Assembly: GCF_026236535.1 (NCBI RefSeq)
Contig: NZ_JAHTMW010000008.1
Span: forward strand, 124,001-188,000
DNA length: 64,000 bases
Direction of reading: 5' to 3'
DNA from: Streptomyces sp. SKN60
Lineage (GTDB): Bacteria > Actinomycetota > Actinomycetes > Streptomycetales > Streptomycetaceae
The translations under genes were made by a program, and so were the position numbers. Shown here piece after piece: positions 43,383-52,668 of the stretch; within the stretch, counting starts at the first letter, position 1; every line of letters begins with the position of its first letter. The notes under the pieces were generated by a model, which had not been told where the DNA came from, made no database searches, and saw only the letters and a program-made list of their open reading frames with translations.

Positions 43383-44111
43383 GTGAGTGAGAGCAACGCG
43401 CGGACCGGCACGGCCGTCCTCGACGACCCGGCGGCGGCGCCGATGGTCCGGGTGGAGAACCTGCACCGGTCGTACGGGACGGGGGCCGCCGCAGTCCACG
43501 CCCTGCGCGGCGTCTCCTTCGACATCCCGCGCGGCGAGCTGGTCGCCCTCAAGGGCCGCTCCGGCTCCGGCAAGACCACCCTGCTCAACCTGGTGGGCGG
43601 CCTCGACACCGCCGACCAGGGGCGCATCGTCATCGACGGCACCGACCTCGCCGATCTGGGCGAGGAGGGCCTGCTGGAACTGCGCCGGGACCGGATCGGA
43701 TTCATCTTCCAGTCCTTCGGGCTCATACCGATCCTGACCGCCGCGGAGAACGTCGGCGTGCCGATGCGGCTGCGGAAGGCCGACCCGAAGGAGCGCGAGG
43801 AGCGCGTCGCCCTGCTGCTCTCGCTCGTCGGGCTCGCCGATCACACCGCCCAGCGCCCCGGAGAGCTCTCCGGCGGCCAGCAGCAGCGGGTCGCCATCGC
43901 CCGCGCCCTCGCCAACCGGCCCGCGCTGCTGATCGCCGACGAGCCCACCGGACAGCTGGACGCCGAGACCGGCCTGGCCGTGATGGAGCTGCTGCGGGCC
44001 GTGGTGCGCAGCGAGGGCTGCACCGCCCTGGTCGCCACCCACGACACCCAGCTCCTGGGCCTCGCGGACCGGGTGCTCGAGCTGCGCGACGGCGAGATCA
44101 TCGAGCACTGA
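43383..44111 (+). CDS. ABC transporter ATP-binding protein (LolD/MacB type)
   Basis: A 242-residue ATPase with Walker A GRSGSGKTT (near 62), Q-loop FIFQSFGLIP, signature LSGGQQQR and Walker B LLIADEPTG, then the H-loop ATHD. The FIFQSFxLIP and signature place it in the LolD/MacB/FtsE-like group that works with FtsX-type permeases. No permease gene is adjacent, so its partner lies elsewhere. GTG 43383 has AGGGGGG upstream. It stands between two conserved genes, with its own promoter expected in 43295-43382. Confidence 0.9.
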   Translation: MSESNARTGTAVLDDPAAAPMVRVENLHRSYGTGAAAVHALRGVSFDIPRGELVALKGRSGSGKTTLLNLVGGLDTADQGRIVIDGTDLADLGEEGLLELRRDRIGFIFQSFGLIPILTAAENVGVPMRLRKADPKEREERVALLLSLVGLADHTAQRPGELSGGQQQRVAIARALANRPALLIADEPTGQLDAETGLAVMELLRAVVRSEGCTALVATHDTQLLGLADRVLELRDGEIIEH

Positions 44112-44220
44112 CGAGTGCGCTGCTCCCGCCTCCGGCCGGCTGCATCAGAATCACGTCAAGACGGCCCGGAGCGCTGCTACCTGTGCGGAATGTCCGATTA
44201 GCTGGACGTAAGGTCATGGC

Positions 44221-46776
44221 ATGGGACGCGGCAGACTCCGGATCTACCTGGGAGCGGCACCGGGCGTCGGGAAGACGTACGCGATGCTCTCCGAGGCGCA
44301 CCGGCGCAGGGAGCGCGGTACCGACGTGGTCGTCGCGTTCGTCGAGCACCACGACCGGCCGCGCACCGAGGTGATGCTGCACGGCCTGGAGGGGATACCC
44401 CGGCGCCGCCTGGAGTACCGGGGCGGGGAGTTCTCCGAGATGGACGTGGACGCGGTCCTCGCCCGGCGGCCGGCCGTCGCGCTCGTCGACGAGCTCGCCC
44501 ACACCAATGTGCCGGGCTCGCGCAACGCCAAGCGCTGGCAGGACGTGGAGGAACTCCTCGCGGCCGGCATCGACGTGGTCTCGACGGTGAACATCCAGCA
44601 CCTGGAGTCCCTGGGCGACGTGGTCGAGTCGATCACGGGGGTGCGGCAGCAGGAGACGGTGCCGGACGAGGTGGTGCGCCGGGCCGACCAGATCGAGCTG
44701 GTCGACATGTCGCCGCAGGCCCTGCGGCGCCGGATGGCGCACGGCAACGTCTACCAGCCGGACAAGGTCGACGCGGCCCTGTCGAACTACTTCCGGCCCG
44801 GCAACCTGACGGCGCTGCGCGAGCTGGCGCTGCTGTGGACGGCCGACCGGGTCGACGAGTACCTGCGGCAGTACCGGGGCGAGCACAACATCCGCTCCAC
44901 CTGGCAGGCCCGGGAGCGGATCGTCGTCGGCCTCACCGGCGGCCCCGAGGGCCGGACCCTGATCCGGCGGGCCGCCCGGCTCGCCGAGAAGGGCGCCGGC
45001 GGCGAGGTGCTCGCCGTCTACATCTCCCGCAGCGACGGCCTCACCGCCGCCTCGCCGAAGGAGCTGGCGGTGCAGCGGACGCTCGTCGAGGACCTCGGCG
45101 GAACGTTCCACCATGTGATCGGCGACGACGTGCCGCACGCCCTCCTGGAGTTCGCCCGGGGCGTCAACGCCACCCAGATCGTGCTCGGCTCCAGCCGCCG
45201 CCGCACCTGGCAGTACATGTTCGGGCCGGGCGTCGGCCAGACCGTGGCCCGCGAGTCGGGCCCCGACCTCGACGTGCACATCGTCACCCACGAGGAGGTC
45301 GCCAAGGGCCGCGGCCTGCCCGTCGCCCGCGGCGCGCGCCTCGGCCGGGGCCGGATCGTGTGCGCCTGGCTGGTCGGCGTCGCCGGACCCGCCCTGCTCA
45401 CCCTGCTGCTCACCCATGTCGACGCGGACCTCGGCCTCGCCAACGACATGCTGCTCTTCCTCACCCTGACCGTCGCCTCCGCCCTCCTCGGCGGATTCCT
45501 GCCGGCCCTGGCCTCGGCGGCCTTCGGCTCCCTGCTGCTCAACTGGTTCTTCACCCCGCCGCTGCACCGGCTGACCATCGCCGACCCGCTGAACATCGTG
45601 GCCATCGCGGTCTTCTTCGGCGTCGGCATGTCCGTGGCCTCCGTCGTCGACCTGGCCGCCCGGCGCACCCAGCAGGCCGCCCGGCTGCGCGCCGAGTCCG
45701 AGGTGCTGTCCTACCTGGCCGGCAGCGTGCTGCGCGGCGAGAGCAGCCTGGAGGCCCTGCTCGAACGGGTCCGGGAGACCTTCTCCATGGAGTCCGTCGC
45801 CCTCCTGGAGCGCGCCGACGACCTCGCGCCCTGGACCTGTGCCGCGAGCGTCGGCGCCCACCCGGCGACCCGGCCCGACGACGCGGACGTCGACATGCCC
45901 GTCGGCGACCACCTGGCGCTCGCCCTCAACGGGCGGGTGCTGCCCGCCGAGGACCGCCGGGTCCTCGGCGCCTTCGCCGCCCAGGCCGCCGTCGTCCTCG
46001 ACCGCCAGCGGCTCGTCGACGAGGCCGAGGGAGCCCGCAAGCTCGCCGAGGGCAACAAGATCCGCACCTCGCTGCTCGCCGCCGTCAGCCACGACCTGCG
46101 CACCCCGCTCGCGGGCATCAAGGCCTCCGTCAGCTCGCTCCGCTCCGACGACGTCGAATGGTCCGAGGAGGACCAGGCGCTCCTCCTCGAAGGCATCGAG
46201 GAGGGCGCCGACCGGCTCGACCACCTCGTCGGGAACCTCCTCGACATGTCCCGGCTGCAGACCGGCACCGTCACCCCACTGATCCGCCCCACCGACCTCG
46301 ACGAGGTCGTCCCCATGGCCCTCGGCGGCGTCCCCGACGGCAGCGTCGAACTCGACATCCCCGAGACCCTCCCCATGGTCGACGTCGACCGCGGACTGCT
46401 TGAGCGGGCGGTCGCCAACATCGTCGAGAACGCCGTGAAGTACAGCCCCGAGGGCGTCCCCGTCGCCGTCTCCGCCAGCGTCCTCGGCGAACGCCTCGAA
46501 CTGCGCGTCACCGACCGCGGCCCCGGCGTCCCGGACGAGGGCAAGGACGGCATCTTCGAACCGTTCCAGCGCTTCGGCGACGCCCCGCGCGGCTCCGGCG
46601 TCGGCCTCGGCCTCGCCGTCGCCCGCGGCTTCGTCGAGGCCATGGGCGGCACCCTCGCCGCCGAGGACACCCCCGGCGGCGGGCTCACCATGGTGCTCAC
46701 CCTGCGCACCGCCGGCGGCGCCGCGCCGCCCCCGGACCCGGGCGCCGCCCCGCAGTCCGTCCACAGCTTCACGTAA
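44221..46776 (+). CDS. kdpD: Osmosensitive K+ channel sensor kinase KdpD
   Basis: An 851-residue sensor kinase. Order: N-terminal KdpD domain (1-210) with P-loop GAAPGVGKTYAM and DELAHTN; USP-like domain (230-345); four membrane helices (about 380-480); GAF-like domain (500-610); HisKA with His624 in AVSHDLRTPLAG; HATPase (NIVENAVKYS, GVGLGLAVARG). It senses K+ limitation or osmotic stress and phosphorylates KdpE. No kdpFABC genes are in the window, so the pair acts at a distance. ATG 44221 has TAAGG 7 nt upstream. Confidence 0.95.
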   Translation: MGRGRLRIYLGAAPGVGKTYAMLSEAHRRRERGTDVVVAFVEHHDRPRTEVMLHGLEGIPRRRLEYRGGEFSEMDVDAVLARRPAVALVDELAHTNVPGSRNAKRWQDVEELLAAGIDVVSTVNIQHLESLGDVVESITGVRQQETVPDEVVRRADQIELVDMSPQALRRRMAHGNVYQPDKVDAALSNYFRPGNLTALRELALLWTADRVDEYLRQYRGEHNIRSTWQARERIVVGLTGGPEGRTLIRRAARLAEKGAGGEVLAVYISRSDGLTAASPKELAVQRTLVEDLGGTFHHVIGDDVPHALLEFARGVNATQIVLGSSRRRTWQYMFGPGVGQTVARESGPDLDVHIVTHEEVAKGRGLPVARGARLGRGRIVCAWLVGVAGPALLTLLLTHVDADLGLANDMLLFLTLTVASALLGGFLPALASAAFGSLLLNWFFTPPLHRLTIADPLNIVAIAVFFGVGMSVASVVDLAARRTQQAARLRAESEVLSYLAGSVLRGESSLEALLERVRETFSMESVALLERADDLAPWTCAASVGAHPATRPDDADVDMPVGDHLALALNGRVLPAEDRRVLGAFAAQAAVVLDRQRLVDEAEGARKLAEGNKIRTSLLAAVSHDLRTPLAGIKASVSSLRSDDVEWSEEDQALLLEGIEEGADRLDHLVGNLLDMSRLQTGTVTPLIRPTDLDEVVPMALGGVPDGSVELDIPETLPMVDVDRGLLERAVANIVENAVKYSPEGVPVAVSASVLGERLELRVTDRGPGVPDEGKDGIFEPFQRFGDAPRGSGVGLGLAVARGFVEAMGGTLAAEDTPGGGLTMVLTLRTAGGAAPPPDPGAAPQSVHSFT

Positions 46777-46843
46777 CCGACCCGGGCCACGGCCCCCGGC
46801 CCGTAACACCCCCTCACGACAACCGACAGGAAGGCCACCCTCC

Positions 46844-47527
<684 letters not shown>

Positions 47528-47607
47528 GTTCGGTCTCCGGGTCCGGTCCGGGTCAGGTCCGGGGCCGCTCGGGGTTCGGTGCCCGACGGGCCGTCGGCGG
47601 CGGCCGG

Positions 47608-47613
47608 TACGCT
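47608..47613 (+). promoter_or_regulatory. -10 element for a leaderless OB-fold transcript
   Basis: TACGCT sits 7 nt upstream of the ATG at 47621 and there is no Shine-Dalgarno sequence, which is the spacing expected when transcription begins at the start codon. Confidence 0.45.
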
Positions 47614-47620
47614 TTTACGT

Positions 47621-48019
47621 ATGAGTGCCGCACCGCGTACAGAGAAGCCCGCCGGGCGCTTCCGCCGCATGCTCGACCGGCTGTCCACCTCCCAGGAGGA
47701 GCTGGAGTCGGTCGAGCTCCAGGAGGACTCCGCGGCCTCGGGGTGCACCCGGATCTCCGACTGCCACGACCGCGAGATAGTCAAGGTGACTGGTACGTTG
47801 CGGACGGTCACCCTGCGCCCCCGTGCGGGTGTGCCCGCGCTGGAGGCCGAGCTCTTCGACGGCACCGCCCCGCTGGACGTGGTCTGGCTGGGCCGCCGCT
47901 CCATCGTGGGCATCGAGCCGGGCCGCAAGCTGATCGCCTCCGGTCGCATCTCCATGAGCCACGGCCGGCGGGTCCTCTTCAACCCCAAATACGAGCTCCG
48001 ACCGCTCGGACAGGAGTAG
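47621..48019 (+). CDS. OB-fold nucleic-acid-binding domain protein
   Basis: A 132-residue protein (M. tuberculosis Rv2694c type). The C-terminal 90 residues form a predicted OB fold: VKVTGTLRTVTLRPRAGVPA, EAELFDGTAPLDVVWLGRR and IASGRISMSHGRRVLFNPKY. The N-terminal 40 residues are basic. It may bind single-stranded DNA or RNA. No ribosome site, so probably translated from a leaderless mRNA. The DUF3159 gene starts 3 nt after the stop. Confidence 0.88.
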   Translation: MSAAPRTEKPAGRFRRMLDRLSTSQEELESVELQEDSAASGCTRISDCHDREIVKVTGTLRTVTLRPRAGVPALEAELFDGTAPLDVVWLGRRSIVGIEPGRKLIASGRISMSHGRRVLFNPKYELRPLGQE

Positions 48020-48022
48020 CCG

Positions 48023-48772
48023 GTGACGTCAGTCGACAAGCCGACCACCGACAGGGACGCCCCGGCCGGCCAGGCCGGCAAGGCGGTGACCGAGGCCGCC
48101 CTCTTCGAGGCCTTCGGCGGCGTGCGCGGCATGGTGGAGACGGTCCTGCCCGGGCTGCTCTTCGTCACGATCTACACGATCAACAAGAACCTGCACTTCT
48201 CGGCGATCGCCGCGCTCGGCGTCTCGCTGGCCCTCGTGGCCGTGCGCCTGATCCGCCGCGACACCGTCAAGCACGCCTTCAGCGGCGTCTTCGGCGTCGC
48301 CTTCGGTGTCGTCTTCGCGATGATGACCGGCAACGCCAAGGACTTCTATCTGCCGGGCATGCTGTACACCCTCGGCCTGGCCCTGGCGTACATCATCACG
48401 ACGCTGGCCGGCGTGCCGCTGATCGGTCTGATCCTCGGCCCGGTCTTCAAGGAGAACCTCTCCTGGCGCACCCGCAACCCGGGCCGCAAGAAGGCGTACG
48501 CGAAGGCCAGCTGGGCCTGGGGCCTGATCCTGCTCGCCAAGTGCGCGATCCTCTTCCCGCTCTACTGGTGGGCCGACACCACCCAGCTCGGCTGGGTCCT
48601 GGTCGCCCTGAAGATCCCGCCGTTCCTGCTCGCGGTCTATCTGACCTGGGTCTTCCTCGCCAAGGCACCGCCGCCGATCGACGTGTTCGCGGAGATGGAG
48701 GCCGAGGAGCAGGCCGAGAAGGAGGCCGAGAAGGCCCGCAAGGCCGCGGCTCAGGGCCGTACGGACGGCTAG
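48023..48772 (+). CDS. DUF3159 family membrane protein
   Basis: A 249-residue protein with about six membrane helices between residues 40 and 215, after VRGMVETVLPGLLFVTIY, the start of the DUF3159 domain. The C-terminal tail is highly charged (EAEEQAEKEAEKARKAA), probably cytoplasmic and helical. Function unknown; conserved linkage with the OB-fold and TrkA genes (M. tuberculosis Rv2693c). Transport has been suggested for the fold, but nothing here proves it. Confidence 0.9.
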   Translation: MTSVDKPTTDRDAPAGQAGKAVTEAALFEAFGGVRGMVETVLPGLLFVTIYTINKNLHFSAIAALGVSLALVAVRLIRRDTVKHAFSGVFGVAFGVVFAMMTGNAKDFYLPGMLYTLGLALAYIITTLAGVPLIGLILGPVFKENLSWRTRNPGRKKAYAKASWAWGLILLAKCAILFPLYWWADTTQLGWVLVALKIPPFLLAVYLTWVFLAKAPPPIDVFAEMEAEEQAEKEAEKARKAAAQGRTDG

Positions 48773-48780
48773 CCCGCTGA

Positions 48781-48845
48781 CGTGGACGTACGGGAAGGGG
48801 CCCGGGACCTGTCACAGGTCCCGGGCCCCTTCCCGTACGTCCACG
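48781..48845. terminator. Exceptionally long perfect hairpin
   Basis: Arms of 32 bp (48781-48812 and 48814-48845) are perfectly complementary around a single central C. It lies between convergent DUF3159 and TrkA genes and should terminate both strands. Confidence 0.85.
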
Positions 48846-48865
48846 CCAGCGCCGAGGCGGCTCGG

Positions 48866-49540
48866 CTACTCGGCGTCCTCGCGGCGGACCGAGAGCAGCT
48901 CCTCCAGCTGCTCCTCGCGGGCCTGGGTGGCCACGAACAGCAGCTCGTCGCCCGCCTCCAGGGTCTCCTCCGGGCTCGGGGTGAGCACCCGGGAGCCGCG
49001 GATGATGGTGACCAGGGAGGTGTCCTGCGGCCAGGCCACCTCGCCGACCTGGGTCCCCGCGATCGCCGACTCCGGCGGCAGGGTCAGCTCGACCAGGTTG
49101 GCGTCGCCGTGGCTGAAGCGCAGCAGCCGGACCAGGTCGCCGACGCTCACCGCCTCCTCGACCAGGGCCGACATCAGACGCGGCGTCGAGACGGCGACGT
49201 CCACGCCCCACGCCTCGTTGAACAGCCACTCGTTCTTCGGGTTGTTGACCCGGGCGACCACCCGCGGCACGCCGTACTCGGTCTTGGCGAGCAGCGAGAC
49301 GACCAGGTTCACCTTGTCGTCGCCGGTCGCCGCGATCACGACGTTGCAGCGCTGCAGCGCCGCCTCGTCCAGCGAGGTGATCTCGCAGGCGTCGGCGAGC
49401 AGCCACTCCGCCTGCGGCACCCGCTCCACCGAGATGGCGGTCGGTGCCTTGTCGATGAGGAGGACCTCGTGGCCGTTCTCCAGGAGCTCGCCCGCGATGG
49501 AACGGCCCACCGCGCCGGCGCCGGCAATAGCGACACGCAT
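48866..49540 (-). CDS. ceoC: TrkA-type potassium uptake regulatory protein (CeoC-like)
   Basis: A 224-residue RCK protein: RCK_N (1-120) with the nucleotide motif IAGAGAVGRSIAGELL and acidic end of strand 2 (LLIDKAP), then RCK_C (135-215). It would bind NAD(H) or another nucleotide and gate a K+ transporter. The ATG shares one base with the stop of the paired gene at 49540, so the two are coupled. The same pair in M. tuberculosis is Rv2691-Rv2692 (ceoB, ceoC). Confidence 0.9.
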   Translation of the reverse strand: MRVAIAGAGAVGRSIAGELLENGHEVLLIDKAPTAISVERVPQAEWLLADACEITSLDEAALQRCNVVIAATGDDKVNLVVSLLAKTEYGVPRVVARVNNPKNEWLFNEAWGVDVAVSTPRLMSALVEEAVSVGDLVRLLRFSHGDANLVELTLPPESAIAGTQVGEVAWPQDTSLVTIIRGSRVLTPSPEETLEAGDELLFVATQAREEQLEELLSVRREDAE

Positions 49541-50208
49541 CAGTGACCGCCCTCCTCGGGACCCTCGGCGAAGGCCGCCTCGACCTTGGCGATCTCGTCC
49601 GTCCGCATCATCACGTGCACGAGGTCGCCCTCCTGCAGCACCGTCTGCGAGGACGGGATGATCGCTTCGCCCAGCCGGGTGAGGAAGGCCACGCGCACGC
49701 CGGTCTCGTCCTGCAGCCGGCTGATCTTGTGCCCGATCCACGACGGCGAGGTGTGCACCTCGGCGAGCTGCACGCCGCCGCTCGGGTCACGCCACAGCGG
49801 CTCCGCGCCCGAGGGCAGCAGCCGGCGCAGCATCTGGTCGGCGGTCCAGCGGACCGTCGCGACCGTCGGGATGCCGAGGCGCTGGTAGACCTCGGCGCGC
49901 CGCGGGTCGTAGATCCGCGCGGCCACGTTCTCGATGCCGAACATCTCGCGGGCGACCCGCGCGGCGATGATGTTCGAGTTGTCGCCGCTGCTGACGGCGG
50001 CGAAGGCCCCGGCCTCCTCGATGCCCGCCTCGCGCAGCGTGTCCTGGTCGAAGCCCACGCCGGTCACCCGGCGGCCGCCGAACCCCGAGCCCAGGCGGCG
50101 GAACGCCGTCGGGTCCTGGTCCACGACCGCGACGGTGTGCCCCTGCTGTTCGAGGGTCTGCGCGAGAGCGGCTCCCACTCGCCCGCAGCCCATGATGACG
50201 ATGTGCAC
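49540..50208 (-). CDS. ceoB: TrkA-type potassium uptake regulatory protein (CeoB-like)
   Basis: A 222-residue RCK protein with IMGCGRVGAALAQTL at the N terminus, the adenine-ribose acidic residue in VVDQDP, GDNSNIIAARVAREMF in the RCK_N half and an RCK_C domain from about 135. It probably forms a heteromer with the downstream partner. First gene of the pair, divergent from the KimA-like permease, sharing the 317-bp regulatory region. Confidence 0.9.
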   Translation of the reverse strand: MHIVIMGCGRVGAALAQTLEQQGHTVAVVDQDPTAFRRLGSGFGGRRVTGVGFDQDTLREAGIEEAGAFAAVSSGDNSNIIAARVAREMFGIENVAARIYDPRRAEVYQRLGIPTVATVRWTADQMLRRLLPSGAEPLWRDPSGGVQLAEVHTSPSWIGHKISRLQDETGVRVAFLTRLGEAIIPSSQTVLQEGDLVHVMMRTDEIAKVEAAFAEGPEEGGH

Positions 50209-50525
50209 GTCCCCTTACCCCGCACTCCTGATCGTCTTGCTGACCTGCGAAAACACCCTGCTCACAACTTTCCCGGCCGCGTCTGCGGCCACCTACCCGG
50301 CTTCACTCCGGTCCATGCTGTCCGTCCGAGCTTATGCGGCACCATCCACGGCGACCCATCCGAGGTCGCGCTGCGGCCGTTCGAGGTCACCACGCGGCCG
50401 TTCGACGTCACCACGCGGCCATCCAGGATCACCATGCGGCCATCCGAGGTGGCGACACAGGAGATTCCGTGCGGATCGGGGTGATGGTCGGCGTGGCCGG
50501 TTTCGAACGCTTACGATCCTCTGTT
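50209..50525 (+). promoter_or_regulatory. Divergent region between ceoB and KimA-like gene
   Basis: 317 bp holding five 21-bp tandem units (50352-50456) and a -10-like TACGAT (50512-50517) placed 8 nt before the GTG of the permease. A frame from ATG 50334 runs through the repeats into the permease, but the leaderless GTG is preferred. Confidence 0.55.
50352..50456. repeat. 21-bp tandem repeat array, five units
   Basis: Units start at 50352, 50373, 50394, 50415 and 50436; cores read GCGGCCGTTCGAGGTCACC, with later variants GCGGCCATCCAGGATCACC. The 21-bp period equals two helical turns. The array ends about 55 bp upstream of the -10 box of the permease gene, where activator sites would be expected. 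Confidence 0.8.
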
Positions 50526-52577
50526 GTGTCCAAACTGACCGACGTGCCCAAACGGATCCTCATCGGACGGGCCCTGCGCAGCGACAAGCTCGGCGAGACC
50601 CTTCTTCCCAAGCGGATCGCCCTTCCCGTGTTCGCCTCCGACCCGCTGTCCTCGGTGGCGTACGCACCGGGTGAGGTGCTGCTCGTCCTCTCCGTCGCGG
50701 GCCTGTCGGCCTACCACTTCAGCCCGTGGATCGCGCTCGCGGTCGTGGTGCTGATGTTCACGGTCGTCGCCTCGTACCGGCAGAACGTGCACGCGTACCC
50801 CAGCGGCGGCGGCGACTACGAGGTCGCCACCACCAACCTCGGACCGAAGGCCGGACTGACCGTCGCGAGCGCCCTGCTCGTCGACTACGTCCTCACCGTC
50901 GCCGTCTCGATCTCCTCCGGCATCGAGAACCTCGGCTCCGCCGTCCCCTTCGTCGTCGAGCACAAGGTGGCCTCGGCCGTCGCGGTGATCATCCTGCTCA
51001 CCCTGATGAACCTGCGCGGCGTGAAGGAGTCCGGCGGCCTCTTCGCCATCCCCACGTACATCTTCGTCTTCGGCGTCTTCGTCATGATCATCTGGGGTGC
51101 CTGGCGCGGCCTGGTCCTCGGCGACGACATGCAGGCCCCCACCGCCGGCTTCGAGATCAAGGCCGAGCACGGCGGACTCGCCGGCTTCGCGCTGGTCTTC
51201 CTGCTGCTGCGCGCCTTCTCCTCCGGCTGCGCCGCCCTCACCGGCGTCGAGGCCATCTCCAACGGCGTGCCCGCCTTCCGCAAGCCCAAGTCGAAGAACG
51301 CCGCCACCACCCTGGCCCTCATGGGCGGCCTCGCCGTCACCATGTTCTGCGGCATCATCTTCCTGGCCATGGCCACCGACGTCCGGATGGCCGAGAACCC
51401 GGGAGAGGACCTGCTGAACAACGGCGTCCCGCTCGGGGCGGGCTACGTCCAGGACCCGGTCATCTCGCAGGTCGCCGCCGCCGTGTTCGGCGACGGAACG
51501 TTCTTCTTCGTCCTGCTCGCCGCCGCCACCGCGCTCGTCCTCTTCCTGGCCGCCAACACCGCGTACAACGGCTTCCCGCTCCTCGGCTCGATCCTCGCCC
51601 AGGACCGCTACCTGCCGCGCCAGCTGCACACCCGCGGCGACCGCCTCGCCTTCTCCAACGGCATCGTGCTGCTCGCCGGCGCCGCCGCCCTCCTCGTCTG
51701 GATCTACGGCGCCGACTCGACGCGCCTGATCCAGCTGTACATCGTCGGCGTCTTCGTCTCCTTCACGCTCAGCCAGATCGGCATGGTCCGGCACTGGAAC
51801 CGGCACCTGAAGACCGAGCGCGACACGGCCAAGCGCCGCCACATGATCCGCTCCCGCGCGATCAACGCCTTCGGCGCCTTCTTCACCGGCCTCGTCCTGG
51901 TCGTCGTCCTCGCCACCAAGTTCACCCACGGCGCCTGGGTCGCCCTGCTCGGCATGGTGATCTTCTACGTGACGATGACCGCGATCCGCCGCCACTACGA
52001 CTCCGTGGCCGCCGAGATCGCCGCCGCCGAGGAGCGCCCCGACGAGTACGTGCGGCCCTCCCGGGTCCGCTCCGTCGTCCTCGTCTCCAAGCTGCACAAG
52101 CCCACCCTGCGCGCCCTCGCCTACGCCAAGCTCATGCACGCCGGCGAGCTGGAGGCGGTGAGCGTCAACGTCGACCCGGTGGAGACCAAGGCGCTGAAGG
52201 AGGAGTGGGAGCGGCGCGGCATCAACGTGCCGCTGAAGATCCTCGACTCGCCGTACCGCGAGATCACCCGGCCGGTCATCGAGTACGTGAAGACCCTGCG
52301 CCAGGAGAGCCCGCGCGACGCCGTCTCCGTCTACATCCCGGAGTACGTGGTCGGCCACTGGTACGAGCACCTGCTGCACAACCAGAGCGCGCTGCGCCTC
52401 AAGGGCCGGCTGCTGTTCACGCCAGGCGTGATGGTGACCTCGGTGCCGTACCAGCTCCAGTCCTCCGAGGCCGCGAAGAAGCGGGCCCGCAAGCGCTCGG
52501 AGTGGAACGCGCCGGGTTCGGTGCGCCGCGGCCCGGTGGAGAAGGTCCGCAAGGAACCGGCGGGAAAGAACAACTAG
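50526..52577 (+). CDS. KimA-like APC-superfamily potassium/proton permease
   Basis: A 683-residue APC permease with about 12 helices (residues 35-480) and a long cytoplasmic C-terminal domain. It closely resembles B. subtilis KimA: ASDPLSSVAYAPGE, SGGGDYEVATTNLG, LLVDYVLTVAVSISSG (the Asp and Thr that line the K+ site) and SSGCAALTGVEAISNGVPAF (Thr and Glu of the site). K+ uptake is therefore likely, and the divergent TrkA pair fits. The GTG start lacks a ribosome site and follows TACGAT by 8 nt, suggesting a leaderless mRNA. The C-terminal basic tail is typical of actinobacterial members. Confidence 0.87.
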   Translation: MSKLTDVPKRILIGRALRSDKLGETLLPKRIALPVFASDPLSSVAYAPGEVLLVLSVAGLSAYHFSPWIALAVVVLMFTVVASYRQNVHAYPSGGGDYEVATTNLGPKAGLTVASALLVDYVLTVAVSISSGIENLGSAVPFVVEHKVASAVAVIILLTLMNLRGVKESGGLFAIPTYIFVFGVFVMIIWGAWRGLVLGDDMQAPTAGFEIKAEHGGLAGFALVFLLLRAFSSGCAALTGVEAISNGVPAFRKPKSKNAATTLALMGGLAVTMFCGIIFLAMATDVRMAENPGEDLLNNGVPLGAGYVQDPVISQVAAAVFGDGTFFFVLLAAATALVLFLAANTAYNGFPLLGSILAQDRYLPRQLHTRGDRLAFSNGIVLLAGAAALLVWIYGADSTRLIQLYIVGVFVSFTLSQIGMVRHWNRHLKTERDTAKRRHMIRSRAINAFGAFFTGLVLVVVLATKFTHGAWVALLGMVIFYVTMTAIRRHYDSVAAEIAAAEERPDEYVRPSRVRSVVLVSKLHKPTLRALAYAKLMHAGELEAVSVNVDPVETKALKEEWERRGINVPLKILDSPYREITRPVIEYVKTLRQESPRDAVSVYIPEYVVGHWYEHLLHNQSALRLKGRLLFTPGVMVTSVPYQLQSSEAAKKRARKRSEWNAPGSVRRGPVEKVRKEPAGKNN

Positions 52578-52595
52578 AAAAGAAGAACTAGACTG

Positions 52596-52624
52596 GTGGG
52601 CTGCTGTCGAGAACAGCAGCCCAC
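52596..52624 (+). terminator. Intrinsic terminator after KimA-like gene
   Basis: GTGGGCTGCTGT and ACAGCAGCCCAC pair around a 5-nt loop, followed by a pyrimidine run rich in T. It separates the permease gene from the methyltransferase gene. Confidence 0.8.
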
Positions 52625-52668
52625 TCTTCATCTCATTTCCTTTCCTTGCGCCCTGGGAGCCCCCGATC

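Noticed and set aside
44111..44221. kdpFABC genes expected beside kdpDE
   Set aside because: Neighbouring genes on both sides are an ABC ATPase and an OB-fold gene; no Kdp pump subunit is in the window.
50209..50525. c-di-AMP (ydaO-type) riboswitch upstream of the KimA-like gene
   Set aside because: The -10 box lies 8 nt before the start codon, so there is no leader RNA, and I see no riboswitch-like fold.
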